A stretch of DNA of 15,093 nucleotides from Candidatus Poseidonia sp. (lineage in GTDB: Archaea; Thermoplasmatota; Poseidoniia; Poseidoniales; Poseidoniaceae). Below are positions 6,281 to 13,649 of the stretch, piece by piece. The translations under genes and the position numbers were made by a program. A model generated the notes under the pieces. It searched no databases. It saw only the letters and a program-made list of their open reading frames with translations, and had not been told where the DNA came from. Within the stretch, counting starts at the first letter, position 1; every line of letters begins with the position of its first letter. The stretch is from the NCBI GenBank assembly GCA_023254365.1, contig JALRLQ010000039.1, positions 1-15,093 on the forward strand, read 5' to 3'.

Positions 6281-8575
6281 AATTTCTCCGAAAATCATCC
6301 ACGAAAGCAGGCCAAAATACAGACCTATGCCATTTTTTTGCTCTTTATCTTGGTGGTATCGCCATGGGTAGTCAACGCGTCTGAAACAGGCCGGCAGCAA
6401 CAACCCACAGATCCCATTCCTCCAAGCTGCAACAAATTGTATGTTGGTGCGGAGGCTGGCATGCTTCATTGCAACAACGAGACACAGGAGGGATACACCC
6501 TGTTCTCTGGAACTTCCCACGAAATCATCTACCTCATCGATCACCGAGGCGAACTCCGCCACCAATGGACAACATCCCATCCAAACGGTTCAGGTTACGG
6601 CATGGACCTCGGGCCAAACGGCACCTTGTTGCAAGTTGTCAATGACCTTCCTGTTGATGAAGGACCCCTGCTCATGGAAGCCGGTGGAGCCTCCACCCAT
6701 ATCGAAATCTTGGACGCCAACAGCAACCTGATGTGGGAAATCACCGAATACGCCAACAATTACCGTTTACACCATGATGCTACATTTTTGCCCAACGGCA
6801 ATGTCTTGGCCATCGCTTGGGAGTATTTTGATGAAACAACAGGTAAATCCATGGGACGTAAAGACAACTTGATCACGTCCGATGGTCTTTGGCCGGACGT
6901 GGTGATTGAATATGCGAAAAACGAAACGGGTGGTGCCGAAATTGTATGGATGTGGCGAGCATCAGACCATCTTGTTCAGCACGAAGACTCCTTGCTCCCT
7001 ACCTACGGCAATCCGGCCGATTACCCAGAAAAAATCAACATCAACGCCGTTGGCCCGAATATTCGAGCAGATGATGCAGATTGGATGCATTGCAATTCAA
7101 TTGACTACGATCCAATTCACAAGCACATCCTCCTCTCTTGTCGACACACGGAGGAATTGTACATCATCAATCACAACCTCTCGTGGGATGAAAGTAACGG
7201 TTCTGCAGGCGACCTCCTCTACCGTTGGGGCAACCCCATGAATTACGACATGGGTTCTGCCGCGGACCAATACACGGTGACGCAGCATGACGCACAGTTC
7301 ATTCCTCCTGGACGGCCGTTTGCTGGTTCCATCTCCTATTTTTCCAACGATGTTTCCGGGCCCTCAAGCATTGGGATTTTTACACCACCTCGGCAAGGTG
7401 ACATTTTTCGCTTGAACAAATCAACAGGAATGTACGACCCGGCTCAACCTGATATCGAATTTACCCTTCCCGCAGGTTGGGGGCCAAGGTTTCAATCTGG
7501 AGCGACCCTGTTGCCAAACGGGCAATTCATGGTCTCCCACTCGCTGCGAGGAAAACTCGGTCAAATCGGAAACGACAGCCAAATCGATTGGGAATACAAC
7601 GTACCGCTCAACCCTGGAGGCGAAATCGCCTCACGAAATCAACGGAATTTCCCTCCGATCTTTTTCAAAGCGGAATGGTTTCCATTGAACGACACACGCT
7701 TGCAAACCTTACCTCTTGCTCGGTTTGGCGTGATTGAGTCCTACGACGACATATGTCCAGATGGAGGTGACGATGTGCTCTGGGATTGGAACGGCGATGG
7801 TTGTATCGAAGATGACGACCAAGACGGTGTGTCCAACAACAATGATTGGTGCCCGGGAACAGCGCCTCAACTTCCCGTTGACGAACAAGGATGCGAAGAA
7901 GAAGAGGAACTGATTCTAGGATGCACGGATTCAACGGCATTGAACTACGACCCACAAGCCGAAGTTGATGATGGAACCTGCGAATACCCGCCACCAGATG
8001 TTGTCGGATGCATGGATGATACGGCCCTCAATTATGACGAAAACGCTACTGTGAACGATGAGGATCTGTGTGAATACCCACCGCCACCTCCTGTTTACGG
8101 ATGCACCGATTCAACGGCTCTGAACCACAACCCGGAGGCTGATGCCGACGATGGAAGCTGCGAATACCCACCACCAACGGAAGGTTGCCACGATGCAGAG
8201 GCCACCAACTATGACCCAAGCACCGAGGTACATAACGCATCAACATGCACTTACCCGGAAGTGGTCGAAGAGCCTGTCGAAGGCTGTACCGACCCGGAAG
8301 CTCTCAATTATGATATGAACAGCGAGCTCGACGACGGAAGCTGCACCTATCCACAACCCGAGGTTGATGAAAACGAAACTGAGCCGGAAGAAATTGAGCC
8401 GGTTGAAACGACATGTGAGATACGTGGAGATTGTCCGGAACAGGAAGTGGAGGAACAAGTTGAGGCGAGTGATGTTGAACGGGCAATCTATCTCACCCTT
8501 GGACTCATCATCGCTCTCTTGACGTTGATTCTCAGCATCCAACTTTCTCGGCGAATGTACCATGGTGACGATTGA
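6278..8575 (+). CDS. Secreted, membrane-anchored arylsulfotransferase-like protein with thrombospondin-3-like segment and five Cys-pair repeats
   Basis: A 765-residue cell-surface protein. Residues 1-36 are a Sec-type signal or N-terminal anchor (basic PRKQAKIQ, hydrophobic core 17-33, then VNASET). Residues 50-490 form a repeat-rich beta-propeller-like region of the arylsulfotransferase type, with LHHDATFLPNGNVLAIAWE (164-182), DWMHCNSIDYDP (268-279), LSCRHTEELYII (286-297), GDLLYRWGNP (311-320) and TQHDAQFIPPG (335-345). Conserved His residues of the family sit in such motifs, so sulfate transfer between phenolic compounds is possible but not shown. An acidic DxDxDG segment at about 520-545 (DDDQDGVSNNNDWCPGT) resembles a calcium-binding thrombospondin-3 repeat. 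Five repeats of about 24 residues with a Cys pair follow (548-692), then an acidic stretch and a C-terminal helix (about 736-758) ending in a basic tail, which would anchor it facing outward. Sec start is the only in-frame ATG near the signal. It stands alone, in its own transcription unit. Confidence 0.8.
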   Translation: MNFSENHPRKQAKIQTYAIFLLFILVVSPWVVNASETGRQQQPTDPIPPSCNKLYVGAEAGMLHCNNETQEGYTLFSGTSHEIIYLIDHRGELRHQWTTSHPNGSGYGMDLGPNGTLLQVVNDLPVDEGPLLMEAGGASTHIEILDANSNLMWEITEYANNYRLHHDATFLPNGNVLAIAWEYFDETTGKSMGRKDNLITSDGLWPDVVIEYAKNETGGAEIVWMWRASDHLVQHEDSLLPTYGNPADYPEKININAVGPNIRADDADWMHCNSIDYDPIHKHILLSCRHTEELYIINHNLSWDESNGSAGDLLYRWGNPMNYDMGSAADQYTVTQHDAQFIPPGRPFAGSISYFSNDVSGPSSIGIFTPPRQGDIFRLNKSTGMYDPAQPDIEFTLPAGWGPRFQSGATLLPNGQFMVSHSLRGKLGQIGNDSQIDWEYNVPLNPGGEIASRNQRNFPPIFFKAEWFPLNDTRLQTLPLARFGVIESYDDICPDGGDDVLWDWNGDGCIEDDDQDGVSNNNDWCPGTAPQLPVDEQGCEEEEELILGCTDSTALNYDPQAEVDDGTCEYPPPDVVGCMDDTALNYDENATVNDEDLCEYPPPPPVYGCTDSTALNHNPEADADDGSCEYPPPTEGCHDAEATNYDPSTEVHNASTCTYPEVVEEPVEGCTDPEALNYDMNSELDDGSCTYPQPEVDENETEPEEIEPVETTCEIRGDCPEQEVEEQVEASDVERAIYLTLGLIIALLTLILSIQLSRRMYHGDD
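7919..8353 (+). repeat. Five coding repeats of GC-x-D-x-x-A-x-N-Y/H type
   Basis: Five in-frame repeats in the arylsulfotransferase-like protein start at 7919, 8006, 8099, 8183 and 8282 (residues 548, 577, 608, 636, 669). Each begins GC-x-D, continues with AxN(Y/H)-(D/N) and a spacer rich in Asp/Glu, and ends with a second Cys in a (S/T)C-(E/T)-Y-P or LCEYP context. Proline-rich linkers of different length separate them. Two Cys per repeat suggest one disulfide each. Repeats of this type are common in surface proteins of marine archaea and Bacteroidetes. Repeats 1, 3 and 5 are closest; 2 and 4 carry one extra residue before the second Cys. Confidence 0.9.
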
Positions 8576-8614
8576 CCCCCATACCATCAAAACAAGGTGG
8601 TCCCACCCACACGC

Positions 8615-9292
8615 ATGAGCAGCCGTGTTTGGTTGTACATCACCACCATCGCCGTTGGATTGTGGTGTTCTGCAACGGGTGTTGCAGGTCTCCTCAGCGA
8701 GGCATGGGCAGAATGGCCCGTCAACATCTGGTGTTGGGGTGTTTTTGCATGGATCTATCTGCGTACTGACCGAAAGGAACGCATCGAGATGCTCACGGTG
8801 GTGGCGTTGGCAACACCCATGGAACTGTTCTTTTCCGAAGTGTGGCTCATTTATGAGTATCAGCGTGACTTGATGCCGTTGTTCGTCCCAGCGGGCCATT
8901 ACTTCCTTTTTGATTTGGGACGTCGAGGAGCTGGTAGACTTGACGAAACATGGGCCATGCCGTTGCTGCTCCCCTTTGTCCCGCTGGTCGCCTACGGTGC
9001 ATGGACGGGAGGCGACACCTCAGGTGTCATCTTGCTCTTGCTCGTTCTCGGGTTCACGAAGTGGGGACCTCAACCCCGACTCTATGCCGCCATGGCATGG
9101 GCGGCGTTGGCCATGGAACTCTGGGGCACCTATCTTGGAAATTGGACGTGGGCGTCTGAGGTTCCATGGACCGGCTTCACCGCCTGGAATCCGCCTCTTT
9201 TGGTCGGAGCGTTCTATTGTTTTGGCGACCTGTTGGTCAACTTGTGCGTTGCCAAGTTTGAAGGGGAACCGCCGCAGGAGGCAACATCATGA
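8615..9292 (+). CDS. Polytopic membrane protein, unknown function
   Basis: A 225-residue hydrophobic protein with about six to seven membrane segments. I recognise no named family. Features that look conserved are a Glu in PMELFFSEVW (about 68-77), the P-x-GH motif FVPAGHYFLFDLG (about 91-103), the glycine/aromatic segment ELWGTYLGNWTWAS (about 169-182), NPPLLVGAFYCFGDLLV near the end, and a short acidic tail. Membrane-embedded Glu, His and Asp could be catalytic or ligand-binding. The ATG at 8615 is preferred; a GTG at 8597 in the same frame would add six residues. The stop overlaps the ferredoxin start (ATGA at 9289-9292), so the protein is probably made together with the ferredoxin and may be its membrane partner. 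Confidence is high that it is a gene and low for any function. Confidence 0.85.
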   Translation: MSSRVWLYITTIAVGLWCSATGVAGLLSEAWAEWPVNIWCWGVFAWIYLRTDRKERIEMLTVVALATPMELFFSEVWLIYEYQRDLMPLFVPAGHYFLFDLGRRGAGRLDETWAMPLLLPFVPLVAYGAWTGGDTSGVILLLLVLGFTKWGPQPRLYAAMAWAALAMELWGTYLGNWTWASEVPWTGFTAWNPPLLVGAFYCFGDLLVNLCVAKFEGEPPQEATS

Positions 9293-9621
9293 CGGGGGCG
9301 GACGAGTTGCGAAAGCGACGAGAAGAAGAAGCCCTTCGCATTCGAACGGCGCTGAATCGTCAGCGTGGTGAGCAACGTGCCAACACCAAAGGCGGTGAAG
9401 GCACGGTGGCGTTTGTGGAAGAGCGGAAATGCATTGGTTGCGACCAATGCACCATCGTGTGCGATGACGATGCGATTGAACTCTACCATGTTGACGTTCG
9501 CAGTCCATTGATGAAGGTTGAAAGCAACAGAAAAGCGAAGATTATTCGAGACGCATGCACGGGCTGCCGGCTCTGTGTTTTGGCATGCCCGACCGACGCC
9601 ATCACGATGATTGACCGATGA
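9289..9621 (+). CDS. Ferredoxin-like protein with two [4Fe-4S] clusters
   Basis: A 110-residue electron-transfer protein of the cytoplasm or inner membrane face. Two cluster motifs are complete: C48-x2-C51-x2-C54-x3-C58 and C90-x2-C93-x2-C96-x3-C100-P. The residue after the fourth Cys of the first motif is Asp (CDD) rather than the usual Pro, and about 30 residues separate the motifs, more than in the small clostridial type, so the fold is closer to that of complex-bound ferredoxin subunits. The N-terminal 40 residues are charged and helical (RKRREEEALRIRTALNRQRG). A strong Shine-Dalgarno AGGAGG at 9276-9281 precedes the ATG by seven bases. It overlaps the upstream membrane protein gene by four bases and lies 11 bases before the next small membrane gene, which suggests a three-part membrane-associated redox unit. 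The partners are unknown. Confidence 0.92.
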   Translation: MTGADELRKRREEEALRIRTALNRQRGEQRANTKGGEGTVAFVEERKCIGCDQCTIVCDDDAIELYHVDVRSPLMKVESNRKAKIIRDACTGCRLCVLACPTDAITMIDR

Positions 9622-9632
9622 GGTGAACCACC

Positions 9633-9917
9633 ATGTCGAAAAAAGGAAAAGACGCAACAGCCCAACGCTTTGGAGGAGAATTCGGCCCGTATCGAAAACC
9701 GGGAACCACCGGTGTGAGCCTTTCAACCTTCAAGACCCTGGTGTGGACATCCAACATCGGAGGGTTGATCTTGGTCGCACTTGCGTTGGAACTGCTCTTT
9801 GTTCAGAAGTCCTTCGGCTGGGGCTTTGCATCGTTGGTCGCAGGTGTGGCCATTGCCCTCTTCCCTTCGAATTACGAAATCGTGGGCATGGGCGACGAGG
9901 ATGAAGAGGGCGCTTGA
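9633..9917 (+). CDS. Small two-helix membrane protein, unknown function
   Basis: A 94-residue protein with a basic, glycine-rich N-terminus (MSKKGKDATAQRFGGEFGPY), two hydrophobic segments (about 36-55 and 63-79, ALFP at the end) and a strongly acidic tail (GMGDEDEEGA). A Shine-Dalgarno-like GAGGTGA lies at 9619-9625, seven bases before the ATG, and overlaps the ferredoxin stop. The 11-base gap to the ferredoxin gene suggests co-transcription. The size, topology and charged ends resemble small accessory subunits of respiratory or quinone-linked membrane complexes; no family is recognised. Its stop codon lies within the hairpin-forming repeat described separately, in a convergent gap to the cytochrome b fusion gene. 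Confidence 0.82.
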   Translation: MSKKGKDATAQRFGGEFGPYRKPGTTGVSLSTFKTLVWTSNIGGLILVALALELLFVQKSFGWGFASLVAGVAIALFPSNYEIVGMGDEDEEGA

Positions 9918-9925
9918 CCCTCTTC
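9903..9925. terminator. Perfect 8-bp inverted repeat in convergent intergenic gap
   Basis: GAAGAGGG (9903-9910) and CCCTCTTC (9918-9925) pair perfectly around a 7-base loop that contains the TGA of the 94-residue protein. The site sits between two convergent operons whose ends are only 30 bases apart (9917 and 9948), where it could act on both transcripts as a stop or 3'-end protecting structure. No T-run follows in either direction, so it is not a typical intrinsic terminator. Confidence 0.4.
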
Positions 9926-9947
9926 GCGTCGACACTCACCAGCCCGT

Positions 9948-12758
9948 TCAGGCTTCGACGTTTTCAACCGAGGAAGCCTCGGAAGCCAGCGCACCCTTCT
10001 TCTCGTTGACCTGTCGAGCGAGGAAGGACACGACGTCAAGAATCTCGATATCGGCATAGGCTTCATCGCCTTCAAACTTCAAACACTCGAAGTGAGAGAC
10101 ACACTTCGGACATGAGGTGAGCATTGTATCGGCGCCGGTGGCACGAACTTCTTCCATGCGGGTGACACGGAGGGAGCGAGCGTTCTCGTTGCACGACATC
10201 ATGCTGGACACACCGCAGCACATGGCGTCTTCACCGTGGTGCTCCATCTCAACGATTTCGACACCTTCCACGGCGTTGATGAGTTCCCGAGGTTCATCGT
10301 AGATGCCCATTTGACGGCCAAGTCTGCACGGGTCGTGATAGGTCACCGTGGTTTCCTCGGACTTCAGGTTCATGTCAAAGCCCTGCTCAATCAGGAACTC
10401 GGTAGTGTGCATGACCTTCACGTTCTCCAACTCGTAGTCTCGAGCAAAGGTACGGAAACATTCTGCACACGACGAGACCAAGGTGTCGATGCCGGATTCG
10501 TTGATCTTCCGCTGATTGTATGCCTTGAGTTTCTCAAAGACCTCATCCAGACCTTGCCACTTTTGGTCGTGTCCACAGCACTTGAGGAAATCTCGGCCAA
10601 GGTAGGACACGTCGGTACCCATTTCCTCGAACAGCGTAAACGCCGCCGTGGTGGTATCGCCCAAATTCATGGTTCCCTCGTTGACGTGGGAGAACACCAT
10701 TTCTTGGTCGAGGTAGTCAACACAACCGGGATAATACCCGATGTTTGAGGTGATGGGGTAGTCCTCTGTGGCGATGAAATCGTCATCAGCAGCTTCTTCG
10801 GCTTCAGCGTTGAGAACAGCCTGGAGCACCGTGTGAGGAATTTCGGCTTGTGGGCCGCCAACGATCAAGCTACGGCGGATATCAACATAGGAGTCGTAGT
10901 TGACAAGTTGGGGACAGGCATTGGTGCACGCCGTACAGGTCAAACACGAATAGAGGGGCACACCGTCGTCCTCGTTGTTCCACGAGTTGTAGATGATGTT
11001 GAGTTTGTCACCGCCGTTGAACAGGCGAACTGGACAGGCATCGTCACACAAGTCGCAACCGTAACACTTGTTCATCTCAAACTCGTATCCACGTGCCATG
11101 TAGCGCAACAGCACGAAGACCAGGGCACCAAAGGTCACACAAGGAATGAACATGGCGTAGGTGAGTTTTGCATCCAAGGACTTGGGGTTTTGATGGTAGG
11201 TCGGGTTTTCAATGTAGGAGAACGCCGTTCCGCCAGCCGCCATTTCTTCGGCATTGCTCAGGTTCACGGTGTGGCCTGCCAGTGCTGCTGGAGCATCTTC
11301 GTCCCATACCAAAAGCGGTTGATAGGTTGCAATGCTGAACGCAGTCTCCGTGGCGATGCTGTCGTTGAGCGCCAGTGCTCCGCTGACAACAACGTCGTAG
11401 GCGTAGTTGTACGTACCAACCTTCATCTCGACGGTGGCGCCTTCACAGTCTGCAAAGGAGACCAGGGTGGCGCCGGTGGCATCGGTCACTGAGAGGGTGG
11501 TGGCCACCATGGTTTGTGTTGAAACGTCGTTGATTTTACGCTCACTGGAACGGAATTCACAGGAAAGGTCGGTGGTGAGTGTCTCGACTTGTTCCGGGTG
11601 GCCTTCTGGGAAGAGCGTCGGGTCTTCCGTGATGGTGAAGGTTCCCGTAACTGAGAAGCCTTCACCACCGTTGAAGGTGGTGCCACCTGCGGCAGCATTG
11701 ATACCGTTGCTTGGGTCTTGATGTCCGTTGGCGTCAGCAAAGTCGGTGATGATGTACCGGGCAGGCTGGTAAATGTTCCAGTTCAACCACGCCGTGGTGG
11801 GGACGACGCCGCTGTCCGACCATCCACGATCGTCCGTGAATTCGTTGGTGTCGTGGACGTGAACGTCCGTGGGTTGGGTGCGCATTGCTTCGAGTTCGCC
11901 GTAATCCTTGATGGTCAACAATCCCTTTGCGTCCCAGAACCCGTTGTCATAGGTGTCGAAGGTGGCCACGGTGGCGGCAGAGGAAATCACCAAAGCGCCG
12001 ACGAGGAGTTGGCGACTCTTGGCAACGGTGAATCCTGCACCCCATGCCTTGATGAGCAGAACACGGCCAATGAAGTAGATACAAATCCACAACAGCACAC
12101 CGGTCATCACCCACGGTATCGCGTTGAACACATCGGCTATCCACGGTTCACGTACACCACACAGCAAATCCCCGTGCGAATCGAGTTTACAAAAATCAGA
12201 ACGATTCTTCCCGTACAATTCCAAGAAGATGTTGATGGAGAACACGGAGATGAACCAGATGTGGGCGAGATACACAGCACCTGCTGCAGCAAACCATGGG
12301 TCTTCCACAGGGCGCTTTTCACGGCCTCCAAGGAAAGGTGGCAAAGCGAGAATGCCCACAGGGATGCCGGTCAGAGCAGCGCCCCACCAAGCAGCGTTCC
12401 AGGGGAACATGGGTTGGCCTACGATGTCGCCAATGAAGCCGGTTGGAACAACGAATTGGGGCAGGTATTCGCCCCATCGCAGGTAACCGTAGGAAAACAA
12501 CACGTACCAGTCAGGGAACACGAACCCAGCCTGAGCGTAGGGGTCGGCTGCACCGTGCAGTGGCGGGGGAATCAGCCATGCGTAAAACAGCAAAATGGCC
12601 AACATGGCGGAGAAAATAATGGTGTCACGCAACACCTCGTGAGGCCAAAAACCGTGACCGGTGCGGGTACGCTTGCGCTTTTGCTCGGCTTCCTGAAGGT
12701 TCGCTTTTTCCTCCATGTACATGGAGGCAACGCGGCCAAAATTGTCAATCAATCCCAT
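9948..12758 (-). CDS. Fusion of cytochrome b C-terminal half (subunit IV-like) to an HdrC/HdrD-like CCG iron-sulfur reductase module
   Basis: A 936-residue membrane protein that appears to join a quinol-oxidising cytochrome b half to a cytoplasmic heterodisulfide-reductase-type module. Residues 37-180 match the C-terminal half of cytochrome b: WPHEVLRD, helix 45-63, PPPLHGAADP (64-73), PDWYVLFSYGYLRW (82-95, Qo motif with Asp instead of PEWY's Glu), helices at about 121-140 and 155-180. Two further helices follow (about 213-236, 250-266), then a mostly external segment (268-530) with Cys400 and Cys438, a helix (531-553) and a basic RYMARGYEF. The tail has [4Fe-4S] motifs C565-x2-C568-x2-C571-x3-C575-P and C605-x2-C608-x2-C611-x3-C615-P, and two CCG motifs: C679, C727-C728, C764-x2-C767 and C811, C847-C848, C883-x2-C886. 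The positive-inside pattern puts the iron-sulfur part in the cytoplasm. GGAGG precedes ATG 12758, 15 bases after cytochrome b. The electron partner is unknown. Confidence 0.9.
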   Translation of the reverse strand: MGLIDNFGRVASMYMEEKANLQEAEQKRKRTRTGHGFWPHEVLRDTIIFSAMLAILLFYAWLIPPPLHGAADPYAQAGFVFPDWYVLFSYGYLRWGEYLPQFVVPTGFIGDIVGQPMFPWNAAWWGAALTGIPVGILALPPFLGGREKRPVEDPWFAAAGAVYLAHIWFISVFSINIFLELYGKNRSDFCKLDSHGDLLCGVREPWIADVFNAIPWVMTGVLLWICIYFIGRVLLIKAWGAGFTVAKSRQLLVGALVISSAATVATFDTYDNGFWDAKGLLTIKDYGELEAMRTQPTDVHVHDTNEFTDDRGWSDSGVVPTTAWLNWNIYQPARYIITDFADANGHQDPSNGINAAAGGTTFNGGEGFSVTGTFTITEDPTLFPEGHPEQVETLTTDLSCEFRSSERKINDVSTQTMVATTLSVTDATGATLVSFADCEGATVEMKVGTYNYAYDVVVSGALALNDSIATETAFSIATYQPLLVWDEDAPAALAGHTVNLSNAEEMAAGGTAFSYIENPTYHQNPKSLDAKLTYAMFIPCVTFGALVFVLLRYMARGYEFEMNKCYGCDLCDDACPVRLFNGGDKLNIIYNSWNNEDDGVPLYSCLTCTACTNACPQLVNYDSYVDIRRSLIVGGPQAEIPHTVLQAVLNAEAEEAADDDFIATEDYPITSNIGYYPGCVDYLDQEMVFSHVNEGTMNLGDTTTAAFTLFEEMGTDVSYLGRDFLKCCGHDQKWQGLDEVFEKLKAYNQRKINESGIDTLVSSCAECFRTFARDYELENVKVMHTTEFLIEQGFDMNLKSEETTVTYHDPCRLGRQMGIYDEPRELINAVEGVEIVEMEHHGEDAMCCGVSSMMSCNENARSLRVTRMEEVRATGADTMLTSCPKCVSHFECLKFEGDEAYADIEILDVVSFLARQVNEKKGALASEASSVENVEA

Positions 12759-12773
12759 GTCATTCCCTCCGTA

Positions 12774-13640
12774 TCAATGCGGCTCCGCAATTCCTTGTAC
12801 CCAAACGATGAACAAATGGATGATGATGAGGGTGGTCACGATCACGGGCAAGATGAAAACGTGAATGAAGTACATTCGAGTGACCGTCAGCGGCGTCAAT
12901 TCCGAACCAGAAAACAGGAGGGTGGCGATGTACTTGCCCACCAGCGGGCTGGAGTTGGCCAAGTTGATACCGATGATGGCAGCACCGTAGGCAAGACTGT
13001 CCCACGGCAAGAGGTACCCGGAGTATCCAAACACGATGGTGAGGGCCATCAGTGCCACACCGATGAGCCAGTTGAGTTCGCGCGGGTTACGGTAGGCACC
13101 GGTAAAGTAGACGCGACACATGTGAAGGAACACACTGGCGACCATGAAGTGCGTTGTCCAGTGGTGAACGGCTCGGAGGATGTAACCGAACGGAAGCTGG
13201 GTCATGATATACTGCATGCTGGCATAAGCCGGGGAGGGGTCACCTTCACCACCGGGCACGTAGTAGATACCCAGCACGGTTCCCGTGATGACGAGGATGA
13301 TGAAGGACAGGAAGGAGATACCTCCCAAACAGTAGAGAGGGTACCAGTACCAAATGATGCGCAACTTGTACTTCTCGGCGTGAGTCAGCGGCATTTGGCG
13401 GTGCATGTTGTAGTACGCACCCTTTGACATGTTCCAGTAGTCCTGTAGCCGAAACCGGGTATCGAGCCAGGAAAACACCCAGAGGAACGAGCGTTCAGCG
13501 ACGCCCATTTTCCCGGTGGATTCCACGGCCCGAAGAATATCCCGGCGGGGCATCTCCTCGTTTTCTTTACGCAGCGTGAACGCCACGATAAGAACGAGGA
13601 ACGCGATGAAGAACCACAAAATCCAGAACATTGTCGTCAT
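12774..13640 (-). CDS. Cytochrome b N-terminal half (b6-like), with extra N-terminal helix
   Basis: Diheme cytochrome b core of a Rieske/cytochrome b quinol-oxidising complex. It is split as in b6f: this 288-residue protein holds the four-helix heme part and the next gene holds the rest. Heme ligands are clear: His159 and His173 (VHHWTTHFMVASVFLHMCRV, 14 apart) and His260 and His275 (YFIHVF and IIIHLF, 15 apart as in b6). Other landmarks are GYLLPWD (208-214), ITGTVLGIYYVP (118-129) and TGAYRNPRELNW (180-191). One helix (residues about 3-22) and about 75 residues of amphipathic, charged sequence before the core are extra compared with the 215-residue b6. The start at 13640 has AGGTGA five bases before it. 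It lies 9 bases after the Rieske gene and 15 before the fusion gene. No c-type heme motif (CxxCH) is present. Confidence 0.95.
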   Translation of the reverse strand: MTTMFWILWFFIAFLVLIVAFTLRKENEEMPRRDILRAVESTGKMGVAERSFLWVFSWLDTRFRLQDYWNMSKGAYYNMHRQMPLTHAEKYKLRIIWYWYPLYCLGGISFLSFIILVITGTVLGIYYVPGGEGDPSPAYASMQYIMTQLPFGYILRAVHHWTTHFMVASVFLHMCRVYFTGAYRNPRELNWLIGVALMALTIVFGYSGYLLPWDSLAYGAAIIGINLANSSPLVGKYIATLLFSGSELTPLTVTRMYFIHVFILPVIVTTLIIIHLFIVWVQGIAEPH

Positions 13641-13649
13641 GTCTTCACC

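Noticed and set aside
7919..8353. Regularly spaced repeats as a possible CRISPR array
   Set aside because: Spacing and sequence vary, the frame stays open through all units, and the similarity is at protein level (Cys-pair repeats).
9948..12758. Fusion as an assembly artefact joining two genes
   Set aside because: The frame runs unbroken through a coherent topology (external domain, inward helix, basic flank, cytoplasmic clusters) with no frameshift or stop at the junction, so a natural fusion is the better reading.
11718..13427. Long rightward open frame (569 codons) opposite the cytochrome b genes
   Set aside because: Its translation is rich in His, Asp, Val and Gly without domain character, and the opposite strand has unmistakable cytochrome b heme motifs in the same region. 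It is a shadow frame.
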